The notes under the pieces: generated by a model
What the model saw: the letters and a program-made list of their open reading frames with translations, nothing else
Database searches by the model: none
What the model was told of the DNA's origin: nothing
In this document: piece after piece, positions 1-6,100 of the stretch
How positions within the stretch are numbered: the stretch's first letter is position 1
Layout: every line of letters starts with the position of its first letter
Made by a program: the position numbers and the translations under genes
NCBI GenBank assembly: GCA_002792995.1
Contig: PFPJ01000016.1
Location: 1-8,825, forward strand
Direction of reading: 5' to 3'
DNA from: Candidatus Magasanikbacteria bacterium CG_4_10_14_0_2_um_filter_41_10
GTDB taxonomy: Bacteria; Patescibacteriota; Patescibacteriia; Magasanikbacterales; UBA922
DNA length: 8,825 nt

Positions 1-462
1 TCCAACAGTGAAACTACTCCTGTATATGTCAAAAAAGCATTTCGTCGGATTCGTGTTATGGCATGGGTATTTGTGGTAGCGTCTATCATGATTATGCTCT
101 ATGCCATGTCATTCTTTTTTCCAAATATTCCTCTCGAAGTTCTCTTTCTTTTTGTTGGGTCTGTCGTTGCTATTGGTTCATACGCTATTTGGCGCATGTA
201 TTATCAGGTTCCGCTTGGTAGATTTACTGTGTGGCTTCTTATTATTGCTGTCATGAGCATGGAATTATTTTGGGTTATCCATTTATTACCGTTTGGATAT
301 CTCGTTCTTGGATTTTTGGCGACATGGTTGTGGTATTTGTTACTTTTACTTATCCGATTTCATATGAGTGCAGAAGGAATACGATGGAAAGAACAACGAC
401 GATTTTTACTCACCAATGCTGGAGTATTTATTCTATTACTTTTTGTGATAAGATGGATATAG
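1..462 (+). CDS. Polytopic membrane protein of unknown function, 5' end outside window
   Basis: The reading frame is open from the first base of the window, so the ATG at 58 is probably internal and the gene begins upstream; 153 residues are visible. I do not recognise the family. There are about five hydrophobic segments (visible residues 19-40, 45-66, 75-92, 98-119 and 137-152). Positive charges fall in the N-terminal stretch (KKAFRRIR), the loop at 65-74 and the loop at 120-136 (RWKEQRR). By the positive-inside rule this puts the visible N-terminus in the cytoplasm and the C-terminus outside. The two outward loops are very short. No catalytic motif is visible. The TAG stop directly abuts the left inverted repeat of the following cassette. 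Without that cassette the next gene would start only 10 bp downstream, so this gene was probably once directly adjacent to the HtrA-like gene. The gene is secure; the function is unknown. Confidence 0.8.
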   Translation, partial: SNSETTPVYVKKAFRRIRVMAWVFVVASIMIMLYAMSFFFPNIPLEVLFLFVGSVVAIGSYAIWRMYYQVPLGRFTVWLLIIAVMSMELFWVIHLLPFGYLVLGFLATWLWYLLLLLIRFHMSAEGIRWKEQRRFLLTNAGVFILLLFVIRWI

Positions 463-487
463 TCAATAAACAATAAGCAACTAACAT
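463..487 (+). repeat. Left arm of inverted repeat around the four-helix-bundle gene
   Basis: The first 14 bases are exactly complementary to 865-878, and 21 of 25 positions match over the extended arm. It is built of heptamers TCAATAA (463-469), ACAATAA (470-476) and a degenerate third copy. In RNA the two arms could form a stem closing a loop of about 390 nt that contains the gene. Confidence 0.75.
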
Positions 488-494
488 TGGGTGT

Positions 495-851
495 ATGTAT
501 TCAGGAGGGAAGGAGAATCCGTTATATAAAAAAGCTGATCTTTTTGCAAAGGAAATTTACCATGTTACAAAAGATTTTCCATCGCATGAATTGTATGGAA
601 TGACCTCACAACTAAGACGCGCAGGATTATCTGTTATTTTGAATATTGTTGAAGGATTTGCCAGAATGGGACAAAAAGAGTATCGGCATTTTCTTTCTAT
701 ATCATTTGGTTCACTCAAAGAAACAAAATACTTATTAGAATTTGCTCTTGAACAAAAGTATATGTCTGACATACAATACAAAAACCTTTATGAACTTTCA
801 GAAGAAGTTGCAAAAATACTTTGGACTACTATGAAACGTATGTCAGAGTAA
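495..851 (+). CDS. Four-helix-bundle protein (S23/IVP family)
   Basis: This 118-residue protein matches the four-helix-bundle family once named after the 23S rRNA intervening-sequence protein. Recognisable features are F28-P29 with E32-L33-Y34-G35 followed by TSQLRRA (37-43), then a second helix with NIVEGFAR (50-57; family form close to NIAEG), then FLSISFGSLKET (66-77) and a last helix at about 93-115. The length is typical of the family. Members form small helical oligomers, several with a basic surface that suggests nucleic-acid binding; their cellular role is not established. The related Avd proteins work with diversity-generating retroelements, but no reverse transcriptase or variable repeat is visible here. 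ATG 495 is the only sensible start, because an in-frame TAA lies at 474-476. It has no ribosome-binding site upstream, while a purine-rich AGGAGG (503-508) lies inside the gene with no start codon behind it. The gene sits between inverted repeats. Confidence 0.93.
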   Translation: MYSGGKENPLYKKADLFAKEIYHVTKDFPSHELYGMTSQLRRAGLSVILNIVEGFARMGQKEYRHFLSISFGSLKETKYLLEFALEQKYMSDIQYKNLYELSEEVAKILWTTMKRMSE

Positions 852-853
852 AG

Positions 854-878
854 ATGATTATTGTTTATTGTTTATTGA
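854..878 (+). repeat. Right arm of inverted repeat around the four-helix-bundle gene
   Basis: TTATTGTTTATTGA at 865-878 is the exact reverse complement of 463-476. The extended arm matches at 21 of 25 positions. It lies between the stop codon of the four-helix-bundle gene and the start of the HtrA-like gene. Confidence 0.75.
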
Positions 879-885
879 TTATTAG
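858..885 (+). repeat. Four tandem TTATTGN-like heptamers
   Basis: Consecutive units are TTATTGT (858-864), TTATTGT (865-871), TTATTGA (872-878) and TTATTAG (879-885). The first three overlap the right arm of the inverted repeat. The left arm has two clear complementary units and one decayed unit, so the right side appears to carry extra copies. Confidence 0.7.
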
Positions 886-888
886 AGT

Positions 889-1968
889 ATGCAGTCTCCT
901 CCACATCTCCCTCCAAAAAGTTGTTCAGTACCACTCTATCGTCGGCTTATGATGAGTGGATCGTTGGTTATTCTAACAGCGGTGGCTTTGTTTGCTGGCG
1001 TTGTTGGAGGTATTGTATCAGATGTTTATATTCTGCCAGAGCAAGTTTCTGGTACCAATGCAAATATATTTTCAAGTCGTGTACCATCACATACCTTGGC
1101 AGATACGAATGACCCTATATTTTTCCGAGATCAATTGCGTCGGACTATCACGTTGGTTCCCAAAAAAGAATATGAACGGACAGGATATATCCCACTCGAT
1201 CACACCTATACGGGGGTAGTCCTTACAGATACGGGATGGTTTGTTGTCCCAAGTTTTGAAGGTGCTCTGCTTCCAAAAGAATGGGTAGCCATCACAGCCG
1301 CAGGACAGTCTTATCCTATACACACATTCGTATCAGATCCCACCTATCATTTTATATATGGAGCATTGGATGGAGATGGTTTTCGTGTAGCATCGTTTGC
1401 CACGCTTTCGGCACTTGTTCCAGGGACATTTTTGTGGGCAATGTCAGATGGTGAATTCGGACGTACGACACTTGCATCCCCAACATCATTTTCTCAAAAA
1501 GATATACCAGCATATGTAGGTCAAGAGATGTATACATTCAAAACACAACAACCATCTGCACCAGGAACTGTGCTGTGGACAGAAGACGGTACTTTCTTTG
1601 GATTTGCCAATGATATCGGTGTTATTGTTCCGTGGTTTGTGATAGAATCTACATATACAAATGTATTTACGAGTACATCTATAGAGCATCATGTCTTGCC
1701 TGTGAAAGGACATGTGATTCGGCTCACAGAAAAACAAAGTGTTCAAGCAGAAGGTGCAGCATATGCGTTGTATGTGGACACTGTTGATACGTCATTTGGC
1801 AATGAAGATATTGTTTCTGGTGATGTGATTACACATATTGCGGACAGGGCGATTGAACCGTGGACATTGCAGGGTATTGTTGCAAAACAAGGTGGAGATA
1901 CGGTCAGAGTTCGTGTATTGAGAGATGGTACTCGTCAAGACTTGTCTTTACCAAAAGTATTGTTATAA
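889..1968 (+). CDS. Membrane-anchored HtrA/DegP-like PDZ protein, apparently inactive protease
   Basis: This 359-residue protein has a short basic cytoplasmic tail, one membrane segment (about 23-44) and an extracytoplasmic remainder. Residues 106-255 follow the HtrA trypsin-like fold: TGVVLTDTGWFVV (108-120) fits the strand before the catalytic His, SDPTYHFIY (149-157) fits the SDP-TDLAV stretch, and PSAPGTVLWTEDGTFFGF (222-239) aligns without gaps to the family's PGNSGGPL...DGEVIGI. In that reading the catalytic His, Asp and Ser positions hold F123, H154 and P225, so proteolysis is unlikely. Residues 272-356 form a PDZ-like domain, with EDIVSGDVITHIADRAIEP (306-324) and VRVRVLRDG (339-347) as its clearest parts. 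HtrA proteins act in envelope quality control; a dead one could be a chaperone or a PDZ scaffold. ATG 889 has no clear ribosome-binding site; ATG 949 is possible but would remove the basic tail. The alignment was made by eye. Confidence 0.75.
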   Translation: MQSPPHLPPKSCSVPLYRRLMMSGSLVILTAVALFAGVVGGIVSDVYILPEQVSGTNANIFSSRVPSHTLADTNDPIFFRDQLRRTITLVPKKEYERTGYIPLDHTYTGVVLTDTGWFVVPSFEGALLPKEWVAITAAGQSYPIHTFVSDPTYHFIYGALDGDGFRVASFATLSALVPGTFLWAMSDGEFGRTTLASPTSFSQKDIPAYVGQEMYTFKTQQPSAPGTVLWTEDGTFFGFANDIGVIVPWFVIESTYTNVFTSTSIEHHVLPVKGHVIRLTEKQSVQAEGAAYALYVDTVDTSFGNEDIVSGDVITHIADRAIEPWTLQGIVAKQGGDTVRVRVLRDGTRQDLSLPKVLL

Positions 1969-1969
1969 T
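1942..1969 (+). promoter_or_regulatory. Candidate extended -10 promoter for the Wzz-like/giant-protein operon
   Basis: TTGTCT at 1942-1947 (4 of 6 matches to TTGACA) is followed after 16 bp by TATAAT at 1964-1969, a perfect -10. TG at 1961-1962 gives the extended form TGTTATAAT. The -10 overlaps the stop codon of the HtrA-like gene. Transcription would begin near 1976, leaving a leader of about 20 nt before ATG 1996. AT-rich sequence can give such matches by chance. Confidence 0.4.
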
Positions 1970-1995
1970 TTTTCATTTTTTTACTCTTTTTGGAT

Positions 1996-2595
1996 ATGTT
2001 CCATTCACCACTTTCTCGTATCTTGCAAGGATCCAAGATCTTGGTTGCGCTTGGCCTTGTGACTGCCATTCTCGCTGCCGGGGTTACGTTGCTGTTTCCA
2101 TTGGAATATAGAGCCGACGCAGGCGTCTTGATCATTTCTCAATCTCGATATGGTGTGGATCCCTATACGGTCGTGAAGTCTGCAGAACGTATCGCTGACA
2201 ACATCGTCCAAGTGATGGGGACAGACGATTTTTATGAAAAGGTAAAACAACAAGATGGGTATACCATCAATTGGAATGTGTTTGATACACTCGATGCTCG
2301 GAAAAAACGAAATGCATGGCAGAAAGGTGTCCAAGGTTCTGTGGTGTATGGAACAGGAGTGTTGAATATTAGCGCATATAGTACTGATCCTGAACAAGCA
2401 AAGGATTTGGCTGGAGCGGCCGCAGATACGCTTGTATCAAAAGGTTGGCAATATGTTGGCGGTGATGTCACACTTCAAGTGGTCAATCATCCTGTGGTGA
2501 CAAAATGGCCAGTACGACCAAATATATTTACCAATGCAGTATTGGGATTTGCTGTGGGTGTGTTGCTTGGGGCGTTGGTTGTAACTCGTCGGTAA
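1996..2595 (+). CDS. Wzz-like chain-length-determinant/polysaccharide co-polymerase-type membrane protein
   Basis: The protein has 199 residues with one membrane segment at each end (about 15-35 and 177-196) around an extracytoplasmic domain of about 140 residues. This is the layout of the Wzz/YveK-type polysaccharide co-polymerases. Supporting details are the short N-terminal tail, the stretch LEYRADAGVLI (36-46) just after the first membrane segment, the helical middle, the pattern ISAYSTDPEQAKDLA (125-139), which resembles the family's motif before its last helix, and the Pro-containing VVTKWPVRPN (167-176) just before the second membrane segment. No kinase part (Walker motifs) is fused. 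Such proteins set the length of surface polysaccharides; the exact substrate cannot be told. I chose ATG 1996 over the in-frame TTG at 1990. The leader is T-rich without a Shine-Dalgarno site. It is probably the first gene of the unit that ends at the 8.7-kb terminator. Confidence 0.72.
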   Translation: MFHSPLSRILQGSKILVALGLVTAILAAGVTLLFPLEYRADAGVLIISQSRYGVDPYTVVKSAERIADNIVQVMGTDDFYEKVKQQDGYTINWNVFDTLDARKKRNAWQKGVQGSVVYGTGVLNISAYSTDPEQAKDLAGAAADTLVSKGWQYVGGDVTLQVVNHPVVTKWPVRPNIFTNAVLGFAVGVLLGALVVTRR

Positions 2596-2613
2596 TCTTT
2601 TAAGCTATTTTTT

Positions 2614-2949
2614 ATGACACAGCAATCCAAACAGTTTAGTTTTCTTGAGTCTCGTATCTATGCCATGATGGACGATGCCGGTCTCTCTGCAATGAGTGAA
2701 GAAACAATGAATCAATTTTTACCTCAGTTTGTCGCAGAAGCAGAACGACGTATTGGTCTGGCATATACCGCACTTCTCGATGAATCAGGATCGGATGCAT
2801 TTGCTGCTCTTTTTGAGGGAGAAGATATCTCACAAGATGAAATTAAAGCGTTTTTAGAACAGCATGTACCCCAGTATCAAGAGGTAGCACAGAAAACGCT
2901 CGAAGCTTTTGCAAAAGAATTTAAAGTAGCTGTTGCAGAAATTGAATAG
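2614..2949 (+). CDS. Small acidic helical protein, DUF5663-like
   Basis: This 111-residue protein is soluble, acidic and predicted to be almost entirely helical. Residues 9-57 (FLESRIYAMMDDAGL, then SEETMNQFLPQFVAEAERRIG) resemble the small DUF5663 domain found in Patescibacteria: a helix ending in a GL turn, a short acidic segment, then a long helix ending near an RIG. The name is from memory of the family pattern and should be tested by profile search. The second half (72-111, ISQDEIKAFLEQH then a helix to the end) has no family I recognise. There is no signal peptide, membrane segment or catalytic motif. The ATG follows directly after six T residues with no Shine-Dalgarno site. The gene lies 18 bp after the Wzz-like gene and 8 bp before the next small gene, so co-transcription with the giant protein is likely and a partner role is possible. 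Confidence 0.75.
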   Translation: MTQQSKQFSFLESRIYAMMDDAGLSAMSEETMNQFLPQFVAEAERRIGLAYTALLDESGSDAFAALFEGEDISQDEIKAFLEQHVPQYQEVAQKTLEAFAKEFKVAVAEIE

Positions 2950-2957
2950 TTTTTTAC

Positions 2958-3173
2958 ATGCCTTTGCCAAGCCAAGCACAACTCGATGAACGTCAGAAAC
3001 ATGCACAAGAACGTTTGTCAAAACTTCGTACTGCCTACGAAGGATTTTTGAAATCGTGGCAAGACATCGAACATGATACTGATGTAGTTCGCAAGACATT
3101 GTCAGGTCATATCGATACGGCAAAGATATATGACATCCTCAAACAAATTGATACCATAAATGATTCTCTATGA
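2958..3173 (+). CDS. 71-residue helical/coiled-coil protein of unknown function
   Basis: I do not recognise this protein. It is 71 residues long and highly charged. It is predicted helical from about residue 7 to 40 (LDERQKHAQERLSKLRTAY onward) and again from 48 to 67, with heptad-like spacing of hydrophobic residues, so a helical hairpin or short coiled coil is likely. It has no Cys, no signal peptide and no membrane segment. Reality as a gene is supported by the exact ATGA overlap of its stop with the start of the giant protein, by the 8-bp gap to the gene before it, and by the same six-T leader near the ATG seen for that gene. The overlap suggests translational coupling and thus matched production of the two proteins, which fits an adaptor or chaperone for the giant coiled-coil protein. 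That role is an inference. Confidence 0.75.
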   Translation: MPLPSQAQLDERQKHAQERLSKLRTAYEGFLKSWQDIEHDTDVVRKTLSGHIDTAKIYDILKQIDTINDSL

Positions 3174-6100
3174 AACGTTCACCTGATGCATTACAAAACA
3201 ATGGACAAATATCACCAGAATTGTATAAGCAGTATACTAGAGTAGTAGTGAATATTGACGGAGACTGGAAAGCTGGCAATGTTGAACAAGATGCCCAAAC
3301 TGACAATGCTGGAAATTTGGTTATGAATGTGATGGTTGATGGTAAATCGTATCCAAAAATAATTGAAAAAGGTGAAGAACCTCCGTTGATAGTGCATGAT
3401 GCAGAATTTCGTGCTGGCATTATTGACGTTGCTTTTAATGGTACATTTGATGTCAAAAACCCTACTGTTTCTCCTGATGGATATGTGGAGTACACCGTGC
3501 AGACTCCTGATGGAAAAGTGTATGACAATGTACCCCAAGAATTTTTGTTGTCTTGGAAAAAGACACTAGAGTTGGAAAAAGAAATAGATGATCTGGAGAA
3601 TGAAATAAAAAAAGTACAAGAAGACAAAAAAGAAGCTCTTCAGAAAAGAAGAGTAGATTTACAGGTACTGTTGCAAACAGTATATGATAATAAGCATCTG
3701 CCAGACGTAGATAAGATGCAAGATGCTGATAGAACATCAATCGACAATATTAAAAAAGCAATTGATGCTGTACACAAGAGCGCACAAGAGGAAATCGATG
3801 CGATTAAGCAGGTAGTGGATCAGTTTGAAGATATTTCTGGACGGAGAAGATTGACGCCAGAAGAACAGCTTGCTCAGCAAGCAACACCTTTTAATGAGCA
3901 TGCAGGGTATCATCCAAATTCAGACTATGTATATGAAAAAGAATCTGCAGCAGATACAGCGAGAAAAGAAAAAGAAGAAACAAAAGAAGCTAAGGATAGA
4001 AAAGAAAGCATTCGTATTATAAAACAAGATATTGATGAGGTGATTCGAGAAGAAAAGGATGCTGTTGAAAGAGAAAAAAATATAGCTCTTGAACAAAGTA
4101 TTCAACTTGCCGTCACGAACGCGCGGAATGCCTATAATCAAGTCAAAAAAAGATATGAAGACGAGGTACGAGATTGGGAAGGCCCTCCAAATAATCGACG
4201 CGGACGCAAACCTCTCATACTCGAAGCGTTGAGGAAGCCTTTTAGTGAAGTGGATGAACGTGAAAAAGCGCGAAGAGAAATTTTAGCCTCTGCTGGATTT
4301 ACTATTCCCTGGAAGGAAAAATTAGAAAAAAGAGTGGCAACAGCATATCAAGCACTTTTCAAAAAGATGCAGTTTTCAAAGAACAATGTACAGCATGCAA
4401 TATATGAAGAAATAGAAAAAAGAAGAAAGGAGATCGCAAAGCATGTAATAAAAGATGTCACTAAAAATAATTCTGATTTTGTAGAAAATAAAGCGGAGCC
4501 AGAAAAATCACCACGATTACACAAGAGTATAGAAATTCTTGATGTTGTTCTTGATGATTGGCAAGAGGAATATACCTCAAAAGAACAGACCGTCGATGCA
4601 AAAGGAAAAGAAATTTTTGATTGGGATAAAGAACGTGTGGCTCTTCAGGAGCGTGTACAAAAGCTAAAAGCAGAACTCGAAAAAGACAATAAAATAGTGT
4701 TGCAAGATAAGCAAAAGCGTATACAATACGAGCATCTGTTGACAGTCGAAGAACAGATGGAAGACGACAATAAAAAATTGCAAAATCTCGATACTATCCC
4801 TGATGCGGAGTTGACAGGAGGAACACACGGAGGTCCATTTACAAAAGATGTAGTTGGTCTCAACCAACTTCGCTTGGAATATCTACGTGATCATTTAGAT
4901 CAGATCAAGCAAGTTGAAGCAGCGTTGGTAGCTATTGATGTCGCTGCAGAGAAAAAAGAAGAACAAAAACAAATCACCGACAAACAAAAAGAACAAGAGA
5001 CTAGTACAGAGAAGCACGAATTCAAAGGGGAGGGTATTGATATCCCGGATTACGAATTGCGTGAGATGCTCATGCAGCATCTGGATGGAGTGAAGTTCGC
5101 CATGGAACTTCTCATGCGTGGAGGTATTACAGAAAAGGATGGAACATTACAAATAAATCCGGCCTTGATAGATCAGATGAGGGCCGTGTTTACGACTGAA
5201 CCGCCAAAGAAAGATGATGGCTCTCCTCTATATACGAGTGAACAACTGAGAAAATTTGGGATAAAAAATTGGGATAAATTTAAAACATTGTGGGATTCAA
5301 CCTTAGCTGAGCGGAGTATTGCGTTATTGAATCAGTCACTTATTCAGACGTTAGAGAGGAAGATCGCAGAAAACACAAAATGGTATCAAAAATTGGGATC
5401 TATGAAAGGTCGACTCGGTGGTGCCGCTGTGACAAATGGTGTATTGTTGACCGTTGGAGCCTTGGGTGCGGGCGAACTCATAACAATATTGGGCGGAGGC
5501 GAAGAAGCACAAGTTGTAGGTGCTGTCGTAGGTGGAACCGCCAGTGGAACAGGAAAATGGTGGTCATTCAATACATTTTTTGGAAGCGAGAAAGCACAAG
5601 AAAAAGCATCACAAAAACAACAGAAATTGCATGATAAAAAAAGGGACGAGATTATCGAATCGGTTCTCAAAGAAACGTTTACAAGAGACAAACATGGTAA
5701 ACTTGTTCCTGCTGGAGGCGATATTCTCAATGGATTTGATTCATTTTCTCGTATGCTTTCGCAACAGTTGCGTGATACGACTGCAGGAGAAGAATCATTC
5801 GCAACGAATGAAGGGAATATTACTTTGAGCGGAAGCGATCTCTTGTCATTCAAAAAAAGTATTCAGGGGATTGAAACAAAAAATATTGATGAACAAACTA
5901 GAGCAAAACTTGCATGGGCGTGGGTGAAGATGAAGAATCAAGGTATCACCCTTTCTGAATTTCAAAAAGATCAAGATACAGAACAAACACAAGCATGGTA
6001 CAACGGTATTCTTGATGAGGTAAGCGGGAGATCTTCTTTGAAAGAATCTGTTATTTGGAATGTAGGACTTACTGGTGCCGTCATGGCAAGTCCAATCGTG

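Larger units (their letters stand above)
463..878 (+). mobile_element. Putative inverted-repeat cassette carrying a four-helix-bundle gene
   Basis: A 14-bp perfect inverted repeat, TCAATAAACAATAA at 463-476 and its complement at 865-878, brackets the four-helix-bundle gene. The similarity extends to 21 of 25 positions (463-487 against 854-878). The left repeat begins at the base after the upstream stop codon. Removing the whole interval leaves a 10-bp gap before the next ATG, similar to other gaps in this locus (8 and 18 bp). No transposase is present and I see no clear target-site duplication. Proteins of this family are known from intervening sequences in 23S rRNA that are also bounded by complementary ends, which makes an IVS-like origin plausible. 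Mobility is an inference. Confidence 0.4.

Noticed and set aside
503..515. AGGAGGGAAGGAG, the best Shine-Dalgarno-like sequence in the window
   Set aside because: It lies inside the four-helix-bundle gene and no ATG, GTG or TTG follows at a usable distance, so it does not define a start.
495..851. Possible Avd protein of a diversity-generating retroelement
   Set aside because: No reverse transcriptase, template repeat or variable repeat is visible, and the sequence fits the general S23/IVP-type family better.
2958..3173. Recoded UGA (glycine), as in some Patescibacteria
   Set aside because: The UGA at 3171-3173 sits in a normal ATGA overlap, reading through it gives only a short unrelated tail, and the 1834-codon frame contains no UGA.
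5386..5853. Reverse-strand open frame of 155 codons, and similar frames on the - strand
   Set aside because: They lie wholly within the giant gene, have low-complexity Ser/Phe/Cys-rich translations typical of antisense to Lys/Glu-rich coding sequence, and show no family features.
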